Assembly: GCA_032358255.1 (NCBI GenBank)
Contig: JAULBX010028405.1
Coordinates: 1 to 29,217, forward strand
Direction: 5' to 3'
Length of the DNA: 29,217 bases
Source: Heterotrichella gracilis
Lineage: Eukaryota > Sar > Xanthophyceae > Tribonematales > Xanthonemataceae
The notes under the pieces: model-generated
Databases searched by the model: none
What the model saw: only the letters and a program-made list of their open reading frames with translations
Told to the model about the DNA's origin: nothing
Made by a program: the position numbers and the translations under genes
In this document: piece after piece, positions 16,467-25,002 of the stretch
Layout: every line of letters begins with the position of its first letter
How positions within the stretch are numbered: position 1 is the first letter of the stretch

Positions 16467-18524
16467 ATGAAAAAATTACTACTTGCCGTTTGCACAACAA
16501 TTCTTTGTTTGTCCCAACAAAGTTATGGTCAAACCTTTACTCCGATTGGCACTACCGCTTATAATTTTGATGCAGTGGCAGAAGCAGTTACCGCTTCAGC
16601 AACCACTACGGGACCAATTGACGGCAGTAATTTTGTTTTATACAGTGCCGCGTACGGCGCACTTTATAGTGCGGCAGGCGGACTGCCTAACAATGGTGTC
16701 ATCGCCAGCGGCACACGCACTTATCAATTGCAGTCTTACACTGTTAACAACATGTGTTATACCACTGCCGGAATAACTGACTCAATTACCTTTATAACAC
16801 CCGCATCATATGCAGGATTGAGTATTTTATGTTTTTCAACCGAAGGTGCCGGCACCATGAATGTGACAGTGCGTTTTACCGATAACACCACGCAGGTATT
16901 TTCTAATCAAAATTTAATTGACTGGTTTGGCACAGGAACCTCTATCATCAGCGGTTTCGATCGTGTGAGCCGCTCTACCGGGACACCCGCCGGTGTTTCC
17001 GGAAATCCAAAAATGTTTAATCTCGATTTTGTGATTTCTTGTTCAAACAGATCAAAAAGCGTTAAAAACATCAAGTTTCAAAACACGGGCACCAACGCCC
17101 GCAACTGTATCATGGCAGTTTCCGGCGCCGCGATTCCTAGTTTCAGCCTCAACACAAGTGCTGTTACCTGTTCCGGCGGTTTAAACGGCAGCGCAACACT
17201 GACACCTCTTGGCGGAATAGGTCCATTTTCATATACCTGGTCGAGCACACCGGCTCAATTCGCTGCAAGTGCCGCATCATTAGCAGTTGGTGTATACAGT
17301 TATTCAGCATCAGATGCCGGTGCTTGTCCCGTTAACGGCACAGTCGCCATCACTCAGTCACTTATAGCAGAGCCGTCACTCACTGTTACTTCAAACGTTT
17401 ATACAATTTGCGCGGGTTCCCCGATCAACCTTACAAGCTTGGGCGCGGTCACTTATACCTGGAATACCAATACAAACGGAAACACACTTACGGCTAATCC
17501 AACTGTTACATCTATTTTTACGGTAAGTGGACTAAGTACTTCTAATTGCCTGAGAACCGGCAGTGTGACCATAACGGTTAACCCCTTGCCGATCATTACT
17601 TTCACAACACCGTCTACCTTGTGTTTAAATTCACCTCAAGTGGTATTAAACGCTAGTCCTGTTGGCGGAACCTATGCAGGACCAGGCATTAGCTTTGGTA
17701 CCTTTTTTCCGAATTTGGCCGGCGTGGGTACCAAAACACTGAGTTATACTTATTCCGATGCTAATAATTGCACCTCTGTTGCCGGGACAACTATTTTTGT
17801 TAATCCCTTACCAAACATCAGTTTCACTATTTCTAACAATCCATTGTGCACCAATACTCCTACCATTCTCTTAAATGCGACGCCTTTAGGTGGAACCTAT
17901 GCCGGATCCGGTTTGTCGGGTAATATCTTCAGTCCTTCATTAGCCGGTGCCGGAACTCCAACTGTTTCTTATACCTACACTGATGCCAACAATTGCACAG
18001 CAACAAGTATTTCAACCGCTACGATCAACGCTATTCCGGTTCCGTTTTTTCAAACCACTAAAAAATTGTATTGCACATTTACACCTAGTCTTGTATTAAA
18101 TGCCAGTCCTTCAGGTGGAACATACAGCGGCGCAGGTGTGAGCACAAGTGGTGCTTTTTCTCCTTCAGCAGCCGGTGTTGGCATTCACAACATTACCTAT
18201 TCTTATACCGATGGAAATAATTGCACCGGAACTGCAGTCATATCCATGACCGTAAGTGCCTGCACCGGCATTGATGAAGTAAACGGTTTTTCTGATGAAA
18301 TTTCAGTTTACCCAAATCCAAATAAGGGTTCTTTCTCTGTATTAAGTAAAAAGAATTCGGTGTTACTGCTGGTGAATGATATAGGTCAAGTGATTGCCAA
18401 ATATACCGGCAACGAATTGAACGATACAATCATTGTAATTACAGACTTAAAACCCGGAATCTATTTTATCTATGAACAAAATAACGCGACTGGTGTTAAA
18501 CAAAAAATACTGGTGACCGAATAA
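16467..18524 (+). CDS. T9SS-secreted surface protein with SprB-like and GGTY-type repeats
   Basis: 685 residues. Signal peptide (MKKLLLAVCTTILCLSQQSYGQ), then a beta-rich N-terminal domain to about residue 225. A SprB-like unit (TCSGGLNGSATLTPLGGIGPFSYTW...) follows, then an Ig-like unit with paired Cys, then three consecutive repeats of about 75 residues beginning near 373, 447 and 522. Each has a PxPxxxF opening, a Cys, LNAxPxGGTYxGxG, an AGxG, and YTYxDxNNCT. After SACTGIDE comes a type A T9SS domain (VYPNPNKGSFSV, LKPGIYFIYEQ, final KILVTE). Likely a surface adhesin or structural protein; no enzyme motif is seen. The PEBP gene starts 36 bases downstream and may be co-transcribed. Confidence 0.92.
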   Translation: MKKLLLAVCTTILCLSQQSYGQTFTPIGTTAYNFDAVAEAVTASATTTGPIDGSNFVLYSAAYGALYSAAGGLPNNGVIASGTRTYQLQSYTVNNMCYTTAGITDSITFITPASYAGLSILCFSTEGAGTMNVTVRFTDNTTQVFSNQNLIDWFGTGTSIISGFDRVSRSTGTPAGVSGNPKMFNLDFVISCSNRSKSVKNIKFQNTGTNARNCIMAVSGAAIPSFSLNTSAVTCSGGLNGSATLTPLGGIGPFSYTWSSTPAQFAASAASLAVGVYSYSASDAGACPVNGTVAITQSLIAEPSLTVTSNVYTICAGSPINLTSLGAVTYTWNTNTNGNTLTANPTVTSIFTVSGLSTSNCLRTGSVTITVNPLPIITFTTPSTLCLNSPQVVLNASPVGGTYAGPGISFGTFFPNLAGVGTKTLSYTYSDANNCTSVAGTTIFVNPLPNISFTISNNPLCTNTPTILLNATPLGGTYAGSGLSGNIFSPSLAGAGTPTVSYTYTDANNCTATSISTATINAIPVPFFQTTKKLYCTFTPSLVLNASPSGGTYSGAGVSTSGAFSPSAAGVGIHNITYSYTDGNNCTGTAVISMTVSACTGIDEVNGFSDEISVYPNPNKGSFSVLSKKNSVLLLVNDIGQVIAKYTGNELNDTIIVITDLKPGIYFIYEQNNATGVKQKILVTE
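17583..18252 (+). repeat. Three tandem 75-residue GGTY-type repeats (coding)
   Basis: Three in-frame units start at about 17583, 17805 and 18030. They share LNAxPxGGTYxGxG and YTYxDxNNCT. Nucleotide divergence between units is visible, so these are old duplications maintained by function. This repeat is common in Bacteroidota secreted proteins. Confidence 0.85.
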
Positions 18525-18560
18525 GCTTATTTTAATTGTAAACAAGTTAAAATTAAAACC

Positions 18561-19100
18561 ATGAAAACAACAAAGACCTTAATTTTTGCTTTTACGCTTT
18601 TAGGAATGAATGTTTTTAGTCAAACATTCACATTAAAAAGCAATGATGTTGGTGGACAAGCGACTCAAAAACAATTTTATAATGGCATGGGTTGTACCGG
18701 CCAAAATAGTTCGCCTCAATTGTCATGGGAAAATGCTCCCGAAGGAACAACTTATTTTGCCGTTACTATGTATGACAAAGATGCTCCCACTGGAAGTGGC
18801 TTCTGGCATTGGGTTGTATTCAACATTCCGGCATCCATCAGCGAATTAAAATCAGGGGCAGGAGAAGTGGCAAAAAAAATGTTGCCGAAAGAATCCATTC
18901 AAAGTATAAACGATTATGGCAAGCCGGGTTATGGAGGTCCTTGTCCGCCTGCCGGTGCGCCGCACGAATACCTCATCACGGTGTATGCTCTTAAAAATAA
19001 AATTGAGTTAGATAAAAACGCCTCACCTGCCATGGTTGGATTTTATTTGAATAGTTCTATGCTGGGCAAGGCTTCCATTGTGATGTACGGCAAACAGTAA
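18561..19100 (+). CDS. Secreted PEBP / YbhB-YbcL family protein (Raf-kinase-inhibitor-like)
   Basis: 179 residues. An N-terminal signal peptide (MKTTKTLIFAFTLLGMNVFSQ) is followed by a complete phosphatidylethanolamine-binding-protein fold: SSPQLSWENAPEGT, the ligand-pocket DKDAP (72-76), FWHWVVFNIP with the pocket His83, YGGPCPP and GAPHEYLITVYAL. Bacterial members are small periplasmic or secreted proteins of uncertain role, possibly binding anionic or phospho ligands. No lipobox Cys follows the signal peptide, so it is probably periplasmic. It lies 36 bases downstream of the T9SS gene on the same strand. Confidence 0.93.
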   Translation: MKTTKTLIFAFTLLGMNVFSQTFTLKSNDVGGQATQKQFYNGMGCTGQNSSPQLSWENAPEGTTYFAVTMYDKDAPTGSGFWHWVVFNIPASISELKSGAGEVAKKMLPKESIQSINDYGKPGYGGPCPPAGAPHEYLITVYALKNKIELDKNASPAMVGFYLNSSMLGKASIVMYGKQ

Positions 19101-19109
19101 AAAGCCATG

Positions 19110-19126
19110 AACGTAAAACGTTTTAG
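19110..19126. terminator. Weak hairpin between convergent genes
   Basis: AACGT (19110-19114) pairs with ACGTT (19118-19122) around a 3-base loop, followed by TT, in the 22-base gap between the convergent PEBP gene and the T9SS gene. The stem is short, so terminator function is only possible. Confidence 0.3.
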
Positions 19127-20409
19127 TCTTTAATCAGTTTTTGAGTAAATAAAAGTTCATTATTTTGACTAATTCTTATTAGATAACATCCTGAAACAAG
19201 TTCAGCTAATTGAATGGTGATTGTTTGCGAAGTATGACAATCAAGTTCCTTTGTCAAAATTAGTTGGCCAAACAAATTCATTATTTCACACTTAATTCGT
19301 CCCTGAAAATCATGCCTGATTGTTAATTCATCTCTCACCGGATTTGGATATATCAAAATTCCGTTCAATGAATTAGCTTCATTCAAACCCACGCAATAGT
19401 TCACACCAATGCAAAGGACAGTTTTAGCCTCACAACCCGGTGAACTTCCCGTTAGCGTGTAACAGGTTGAAATACTTGGCGAAATAGAAGTCGCAGGACC
19501 AACAGAATAGGTCATCCGCAAAGGATCATAAGGTTCCCAAAAATAATTAAGTGCACCGCTAGCATTTAAATTGATAGGCACTAAGGTGTCACCTCCATCC
19601 TTACACACGAGTGTTCTATTGGCTGCAATGACCAGGTTCAATGGTGGATTGGTACTAATGGTAATAACACTGGAGTCTATGCACGTTCCGCCATTTGATG
19701 CAATCACTGTGTAATTGCCTGGAGGAACATTTAGTGTTGACTGGTTACTTGTTCCGGTAAAAGTTGATCCGCTGATAGAATAAGCATTCGCGCCTAATGC
19801 TGTAAGTGTGGATGTGTTTCCGGCACAAACAGCGCTTGGTGTAGCTACTAAAACCAAATTAGGGAACACCCCAAAATGCAGTGTAAATGTTTTATGACTG
19901 ATGCATCCTGCGGTAGTTGATCCACTTACAGAATAAACACTCGTTGCGCCGGGAGAAACATGAGCGGTGCCTCCAATTGAAATAACAAGACCCATTGATG
20001 GCACCCAGGTATAGGTGTCGGCACCGGTGGCTATGAGCGTGGATGATTGTCCCGGACAAATAGTGCCGCTGCTGGCAGAAATAAGTAATTGTGGACTGGG
20101 ATGAACCGTAATGCTTTGCGTGGCATAGGTACTTGAATTTCCGACACTCCCCATCAGCAAAATAGAATACGATCCGCTTTGCGGAAAATAAATTTTTGTA
20201 GTAGAACTACTGGCTGAAGAAAAAACGGCACCGGATGGACTAGAAGACCAACTAAATGTAGTAGCAGGATAAGAATTTGTGTTAGCGGTCACAATCACCG
20301 AATCACCCGAACAAAGCGATGGGGTTAACACAAAACTAATTTGAGAATAAGTGCTAAACGTGTTCACACAGGTGAATAACACTAATAGATGTTTGAGTAG
20401 CTTCATCAT
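19123..20409 (-). CDS. T9SS-secreted Ig-like repeat surface protein
   Basis: 428 residues. Signal peptide (MMKLLKHLLVLFTCVNTFSTYSQ) followed by four Ig/PKD-like beta domains starting around FVLTPSLCSGDS, ISASSGTICPGQS, LVATPSAVCAGNT and VIAANRTLVCKDGGD, each with an early Cys and usually a late Cys. The linker NYCVGLNEAN leads to a type A T9SS C-terminal domain (LIYPNPVRDEL, IMNLFGQLIL, LVSGCYLIRIS, final KLIKD). It is a shorter relative of the gene at 9255-11987 without the glycine-rich domain. It could be an adhesin or a stalk protein. A TATATTTA element lies 11 bases before the ATG, so the mRNA leader would be very short. Confidence 0.92.
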   Translation of the reverse strand: MMKLLKHLLVLFTCVNTFSTYSQISFVLTPSLCSGDSVIVTANTNSYPATTFSWSSSPSGAVFSSASSSTTKIYFPQSGSYSILLMGSVGNSSTYATQSITVHPSPQLLISASSGTICPGQSSTLIATGADTYTWVPSMGLVISIGGTAHVSPGATSVYSVSGSTTAGCISHKTFTLHFGVFPNLVLVATPSAVCAGNTSTLTALGANAYSISGSTFTGTSNQSTLNVPPGNYTVIASNGGTCIDSSVITISTNPPLNLVIAANRTLVCKDGGDTLVPINLNASGALNYFWEPYDPLRMTYSVGPATSISPSISTCYTLTGSSPGCEAKTVLCIGVNYCVGLNEANSLNGILIYPNPVRDELTIRHDFQGRIKCEIMNLFGQLILTKELDCHTSQTITIQLAELVSGCYLIRISQNNELLFTQKLIKD

Positions 20410-20419
20410 TCGAATAAGG

Positions 20420-20427
20420 TAAATATA
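20420..20427 (-). promoter_or_regulatory. Candidate -7 element (TATATTTA) for the Ig-like T9SS gene
   Basis: TATATTTA on the minus strand is one base from TAnnTTTG and lies 11 bases before the ATG at 20409. If used, the leader would be only about five bases. Confidence 0.3.
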
Positions 20428-20547
20428 CTGAGATTAATCAGAAGTTCGATGATGGTTCAATCAATCAATAAACACATTCACGCATCCATCTGCAAGAATG
20501 GCCAATAAGATTTCATGCAAAATAAATAAGTCAATGGCATAAACCTG

Positions 20548-20555
20548 TATCTTTA
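20548..20555 (+). promoter_or_regulatory. Candidate -7 element (TATCTTTA) for the UbiA-like gene
   Basis: TATCTTTA lies 25 bases before the TTG at 20580 and is one base from TAnnTTTG. Its position agrees with translation starting at TTG and not further downstream. Confidence 0.3.
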
Positions 20556-20579
20556 AAATTTTAAAACTGTTCGGTACTC

Positions 20580-21500
20580 TTGTCAAAAATTCTAAATAGT
20601 AGCTTTATCAAATTATTTTTCTTTGGCAATTATTTTTATGCCTTCTGCGCTCTTGCGCTCTCCATTGAAACTTCCTTGCAACTAAAACGACCGCTAAACT
20701 CAGTTACTTTTTACCTCATTTTATTCTCCGCAACTCTGGTTTATTACACCAAAGCTTCTCTCATGAGCGAATCATTAGCTTCAGCCGCCAACCTTCGATC
20801 GAGGTGGTACACAAATCATAAATCGTTTCTGCAGGGCTCCCAGTTGTTCTTTTTTATGCTGTGCGGATTATCCATTCTTTATTTTGTTTATCGTAACTCT
20901 TATTCCATGTCGTACCTTTCTATAAATGAATGGTTTTTAATACTTGTTTTTCCATTACTTGCTTTTTTTTATTACGGAATAGAAATAAAATCCTTTGGCC
21001 ATTTTGACCTCAGAAAGGTAGGTTGGTTAAAACCTTTACTGATCGGTTTTAGCTGGGCAGGCGCTGTTACTTATTTTCCCTACATCGTTGATAAGATTGA
21101 ATCCGGTGTTATTTATTCAACAGAAAATCACCTTCTGATCTTATTTCTTAAAAATTTTCTGTTCATTACCCTACTCGGAATTTTGTTCGATATAAAAGAT
21201 TATGCCATGGATTATAATGCCCAAATCAAAACCGTGGTCATTCGACTTGGCTTACGTCGCACCTTGTTCTATTTTATCATTCCACTATGTTTGCTTGGCA
21301 TAGTTGCTTGCTTTGCAGAAGCTTATTTATATCAATTTACGCGAGTTCAATCTGCCTTGAGCATTTTACCTTTTGCACTCATCATTCCCGTCACCTATCA
21401 TGTTTCGAGCAGACGCTCTATTTTCTATTACCTCATCATCATTGATGGTTTGATGATGCTTAAAGCTCTTTGCGGGATGACTGCCGGGGCATTGACATAA
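20580..21500 (+). CDS. UbiA-like integral membrane protein (prenyltransferase superfamily, first Asp motif missing)
   Basis: 306 residues with about eight hydrophobic segments. The second Asp-rich motif of UbiA prenyltransferases is clear: D204-x-x-D207-x-x-x-D211 in LFDIKDYAMDYNAQIKT, followed by the usual LG stretch. WLKPLLIGFSWAGAVTYFP (about 149-167) also fits the family. The expected first motif (NDxxDxxxD) between the second and third helices is replaced by YYTKASLMSESLASAANLRSRW, so normal prenyl diphosphate/Mg2+ binding at that site is doubtful. The protein may be a divergent or non-catalytic family member; substrate unknown. The start is TTG: an in-frame stop lies at 20562, there is no ATG between, and the first downstream Met would delete helix 1 and most of helix 2. 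Confidence 0.72.
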   Translation: MSKILNSSFIKLFFFGNYFYAFCALALSIETSLQLKRPLNSVTFYLILFSATLVYYTKASLMSESLASAANLRSRWYTNHKSFLQGSQLFFFMLCGLSILYFVYRNSYSMSYLSINEWFLILVFPLLAFFYYGIEIKSFGHFDLRKVGWLKPLLIGFSWAGAVTYFPYIVDKIESGVIYSTENHLLILFLKNFLFITLLGILFDIKDYAMDYNAQIKTVVIRLGLRRTLFYFIIPLCLLGIVACFAEAYLYQFTRVQSALSILPFALIIPVTYHVSSRRSIFYYLIIIDGLMMLKALCGMTAGALT

Positions 21501-21582
21501 GAAGTTTGTTATTTGACATCACATTAATTTTCACTTCATCCTTTCCTGTTTTTTCTCAAAACTCTTTGTTTATAAGGCTTTG

Positions 21583-21608
21583 GTCGAATTTATACAGCAT
21601 TCGTCGAA
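21583..21608. promoter_or_regulatory. Direct repeats of GTCGAA spaced 20 bp (candidate regulator site)
   Basis: GTCGAA occurs at 21583-21588 and 21603-21608, exactly 20 bases apart (about two helical turns), with similar flanks (TTGGTCGAATT and TTCGTCGAAAA). It lies about 145 bases upstream of the coiled-coil secreted protein in an otherwise empty 250-base gap. Paired direct repeats of this spacing are typical of dimeric response regulators such as the LytTR class. The assignment is inference. Confidence 0.4.
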
Positions 21609-21750
21609 AACGTGAAACCTATTCTGTTTTCCCATGTACAATAGCATAAACATTCACAATCCCTCTAAATACCTATGAATAGGGCGTTATAGGGGCCATT
21701 CAAAAAAATGAAAACAATGAAAACAATTTATTTCTTAAAACAACTTGGTT

Positions 21751-22449
21751 ATGAAAACAAAAATCTCCCTCACTACCTGCATGGCGATAGCTATGTTGGT
21801 GAACAGTACCGGCCAAACAAACACAAATCAGTTTGAACATGAGAAAAAAGCAAACTTAAGTGCTAGTGCCCAAAAAGATAATGTCAAGTCAATTACAAAA
21901 AGTGATGTAGGACCAAGAAAAATATTATCCAGCCTAGAACACAAAGAAAGCTCCACCTCTAAAACCACCTCCCACCCAAGTAAATCCACATCCATTCAAG
22001 AGCTTATTTTCCTTTCTGAAGAATTAAGTTCAAAAGCTCAAACCCTAAGAATTACTGCAAAAAACACTGTCTCGCCCAATCAACAAGTCTTGTTGGAAGA
22101 AGCCAAAGAATACGAGCAAAAGGCACTTGTTATCCAACTACAAATTTGTGAAATGACAGCTGAATTAAATCTTCACAACTACCAGGTAAATAAGATCAGC
22201 ATACAAATTCTGATAAAAGAGTATCATGGTGATAAAAACACTTTGGTATTGACTTACAATCTGATCTATGATTCAGAAAAGGAAATGAAGTTGGCCAAAG
22301 AATTGCGTGAAGAAGCCAAAGCACAACCTAATTTGGCAAGTATCATTGGCAGTATGGGTAATGCTGAAGAAAAAGAACTCGTTGCAATTCATAAACAAAG
22401 CCTCGCTATCAACGTTCTGACCAAATCCAAACAATCATCCGGTCACTAA
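21751..22449 (+). CDS. Secreted helical coiled-coil protein of unknown function
   Basis: 232 residues from the ATG at 21751 (a TTG two codons earlier is also in frame but not needed). Signal peptide MKTKISLTTCMAIAMLVNSTGQ, then a polar low-complexity Ser/Thr/Lys linker to about residue 75, then nearly all helix rich in Glu, Lys, Leu and Ala. Two similar helical segments are visible: one with ELSSKAQTLRITAK...EEAKEYEQKALVIQ and a second with EKEMKLAKELREEAK...AEEKELVAIHKQSLAI. This suggests an internal duplication forming a helical hairpin or bundle. No lipobox and no T9SS domain, so a periplasmic location is likely. I recognise no family. A hairpin terminator follows at 22472. Confidence 0.78.
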   Translation: MKTKISLTTCMAIAMLVNSTGQTNTNQFEHEKKANLSASAQKDNVKSITKSDVGPRKILSSLEHKESSTSKTTSHPSKSTSIQELIFLSEELSSKAQTLRITAKNTVSPNQQVLLEEAKEYEQKALVIQLQICEMTAELNLHNYQVNKISIQILIKEYHGDKNTLVLTYNLIYDSEKEMKLAKELREEAKAQPNLASIIGSMGNAEEKELVAIHKQSLAINVLTKSKQSSGH

Positions 22450-22471
22450 AACCCTGAAACATATCAGCCAT

Positions 22472-22490
22472 AAGGCTCTCAGCCTTCTTT
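22472..22490 (+). terminator. Hairpin terminator after the coiled-coil gene
   Basis: AAGGCT (22472-22477) pairs with AGCCTT (22481-22486) around CTC, followed by CTTT. It lies 22 bases past the stop codon and separates this gene from the pheT cluster. Confidence 0.6.
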
Positions 22491-22578
22491 GTAAACAATG
22501 TATTTCTTTCGTTATTTAGTGTTTTTGACCTTTTTTATTCCTTCACGATTGTTTACCTTTAGTCTCTTATTTTTAGGT

Positions 22579-25002
22579 ATGAAGATTTCGAATAATTGGC
22601 TTAAAACGCTTATCAATAGTGATATTACAGTAGAAGAAACCTCAGAGAAGCTTACCGCTGCGGGTTTAGAGGTAGAAGGAATTGAGGTCTTTGAAAGTGT
22701 TCCGGGTGGCCTGAAAGGATTAGTTGTTGGACATATTGTAGAATGCGGTAAACATCCTGATGCAGACAGATTAAGCCTCACCAAGGTGGACATCGGTTCA
22801 GGCGAATTGTTATCCATTGTTTGCGGTGCGCCAAATGTGGGCATCAATCAAAAAGTCATTGTTGCCACTATTGGCACTAAACTTTATCCAACAGAAGGGG
22901 AAGCCTTCGAAATAAAAAAATCAAAGATCCGCGGTGCTTTGAGTGAAGGAATGATCTGTGCCGAGGACGAAATTGGTCTCGGAAAAAGTCATGCCGGCAT
23001 CATGATCTTGCCTGATAACACCATCATAGGCACCCCAGCCGCTGATTATTTTAAACTGGAAAATGATGCCGTATTTGAAATTGGCCTAACGCCCAACCGC
23101 AGCGATGCGGCTTCTCATTTAGGGGTAGCCAGAGATCTTTGTGCTATTTTAAATTCGCATCAACACGCACACGAGATCAAAACAGATATTAAAGGTCTGC
23201 ATGAATTAGGTGACGCTACGAACACCAAAACAATCTCCATTCACATTGAAAATGAAGAGGCTTGTCCACGATATTCAGGCTTATTGATCGACAACATCAA
23301 GGTGGCAGAGAGTCCGGATTGGTTAAAAAACCGCTTACGTTCAATCGGCCTTCGTCCCATTAACAACATTGTTGACATTACTAATTTTGTGTTACATGAA
23401 TTAGGACAACCCTTACATGCCTTTGATGCTTCGAAAATAAAAGGTAATAAGATCATTGTTAAAACAGCAAAGGAAGGCGATAAATTTACCACCCTCGATG
23501 GTATTGAGCGGAGTTTAAAGGCAAATGACCTCATGATCTGCAACGAAACAGAAGCCATGTGTATGGCCGGTATTTTTGGTGGAGCAGACAGCGGTGTGAC
23601 AGAAACAAGCACTTCAGTTTTTTTAGAAAGCGCTTATTTTGATTCTGCTTACATTCGTCGCAGCGCTAAACACCATGCTTTAAAAACGGATGCTTCCTTT
23701 CGTTTTGAAAGAGGCACAGATCCGAATATGACAGTAACTGCACTGATTCGCGCAGCAAATTTAATTTTTGAAATTGCCGGCGGTACTTTAAGTATGGGCA
23801 TTAGCGATCAGTATCCTGTAAAATTAGAACCTTACCGAGTAGCTTTTTCTTATTTGAATTGTACCGAATTAATTGGAAAAGAAATTGACAGGCATTTAAT
23901 TAAAGACATCATTCTTAATTTAGGAATAGAAATTGATAATGAAGGATCGGATGGACTATTGCTATTGGTGCCACGTTATAAAACCGATGTAACCCGTGAA
24001 GCCGATGTGATTGAAGAAGTGATGCGTATATACGGTTATAACAATGTGGAAGTCAGTAAACACATTTCATACACTGCGCATAATGAACCTAAAAATTATT
24101 CCGTTGCCCTCGAAAATAAAGCCGGCTCTTTGTTGGAAGGTTTTGGTTTTAATGAGATCATGAGTTTGTCACTCACCAAAGAATCGTATTATCCCGAAAA
24201 TTTGAGCACGGTAAAGGTATTAAATCCTTTGAGTAACGATCTGAACGTGATGCGTGCAGATATGATCTATAGTGGACTGGAAGCCATTGTGTATAACAGT
24301 AATCGCAAAAATGCCGATCTAAAATTGTTTGAAATTGGAAAAACCTATCAGGTAAGTGATAAAGAAAACGCGAAGTATCAGGAACAAAAACACCTCACGC
24401 TTTTTGTTACAGGAGATGTGATCAAAGAAAATCCATACAAACTCGAACACAAGGCTGATTTCGCGTATTTAAAGTCGGTGATCAACAACTTGCTTCAAAA
24501 ATGCGGTGTAAATTCCTATAAGAGTAGTGAAAGTAATTATCCCAATTTTGAATTTGGTTTATCTTATTTGTTAAACACAAAATCGCTGGTTGAATTGGGA
24601 TCTGTATCAAAAAGTCTATTAAAACAATTCGGCATTGCTCAACCCGTTATGTACGCCTGTATAAACTGGGATGTTTTGGTAAAAGAGTTTTCCAAACAGA
24701 AAATTGAATTTGAAGAGATCAGCAAGTTTCCTGCCGTTCGTCGTGACCTTGCTTTACTGCTTGATAAAAGCGTGAACTATAAACAAGTGGAAGAATTAGC
24801 TTTTTCTACCGAACGTAAATTATTAAAAGAAGTTCATTTATTTGATATTTACGAAGGCGAAAAATTAGGAAATAAAAAATCGTATGCGGTTAGTTTCACT
24901 TTATTGAATACAGAAGCCACACTCACCGATAAACAAATTGATGGTGTGATGGATAAATTAATTTCGAATTACAAAGAGAAACTCGGAGCCGAACTGCGTT
25001 AA
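22579..25002 (+). CDS. pheT: Phenylalanine--tRNA ligase beta subunit
   Basis: 807 residues from the ATG at 22579; pairs with PheS to charge tRNA-Phe. The frame opens earlier (22498), but those 27 residues are a hydrophobic stretch foreign to PheT, whereas MKISNNWLKTLIN is the canonical bacterial N-terminus. Order: tRNA-binding OB fold about 40-150 (GHIVECGKHPDADRL, VCGAPNVG), B3/B4 editing region with GLRPINNIVDITN and HELGQPLHAFD, B5 domain about 400-475 (DVTREADVIEEVMRIYGY), catalytic-like core, and a C-terminal FDX-ACB anticodon-binding domain (FPAVRRDLALLLD ... YAVSFTLLNTEATLTD). Length is normal. pheS is not adjacent. The CoA-transferase frame begins at the very next base after the stop codon, implying an operon. 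Confidence 0.97.
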   Translation: MKISNNWLKTLINSDITVEETSEKLTAAGLEVEGIEVFESVPGGLKGLVVGHIVECGKHPDADRLSLTKVDIGSGELLSIVCGAPNVGINQKVIVATIGTKLYPTEGEAFEIKKSKIRGALSEGMICAEDEIGLGKSHAGIMILPDNTIIGTPAADYFKLENDAVFEIGLTPNRSDAASHLGVARDLCAILNSHQHAHEIKTDIKGLHELGDATNTKTISIHIENEEACPRYSGLLIDNIKVAESPDWLKNRLRSIGLRPINNIVDITNFVLHELGQPLHAFDASKIKGNKIIVKTAKEGDKFTTLDGIERSLKANDLMICNETEAMCMAGIFGGADSGVTETSTSVFLESAYFDSAYIRRSAKHHALKTDASFRFERGTDPNMTVTALIRAANLIFEIAGGTLSMGISDQYPVKLEPYRVAFSYLNCTELIGKEIDRHLIKDIILNLGIEIDNEGSDGLLLLVPRYKTDVTREADVIEEVMRIYGYNNVEVSKHISYTAHNEPKNYSVALENKAGSLLEGFGFNEIMSLSLTKESYYPENLSTVKVLNPLSNDLNVMRADMIYSGLEAIVYNSNRKNADLKLFEIGKTYQVSDKENAKYQEQKHLTLFVTGDVIKENPYKLEHKADFAYLKSVINNLLQKCGVNSYKSSESNYPNFEFGLSYLLNTKSLVELGSVSKSLLKQFGIAQPVMYACINWDVLVKEFSKQKIEFEEISKFPAVRRDLALLLDKSVNYKQVEELAFSTERKLLKEVHLFDIYEGEKLGNKKSYAVSFTLLNTEATLTDKQIDGVMDKLISNYKEKLGAELR

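Noticed and set aside
21708..21836. 42-codon frame opening with repeated ATGAAAACA just before the coiled-coil gene
   Set aside because: It overlaps the real signal-peptide gene in another frame, has no conserved features, and is probably a by-product of the ATGAAAACA repetition; a regulatory upstream frame cannot be excluded.
22498..22578. N-terminal extension of pheT
   Set aside because: The extra 27 residues are hydrophobic and unlike PheT; the canonical N-terminus starts at 22579.
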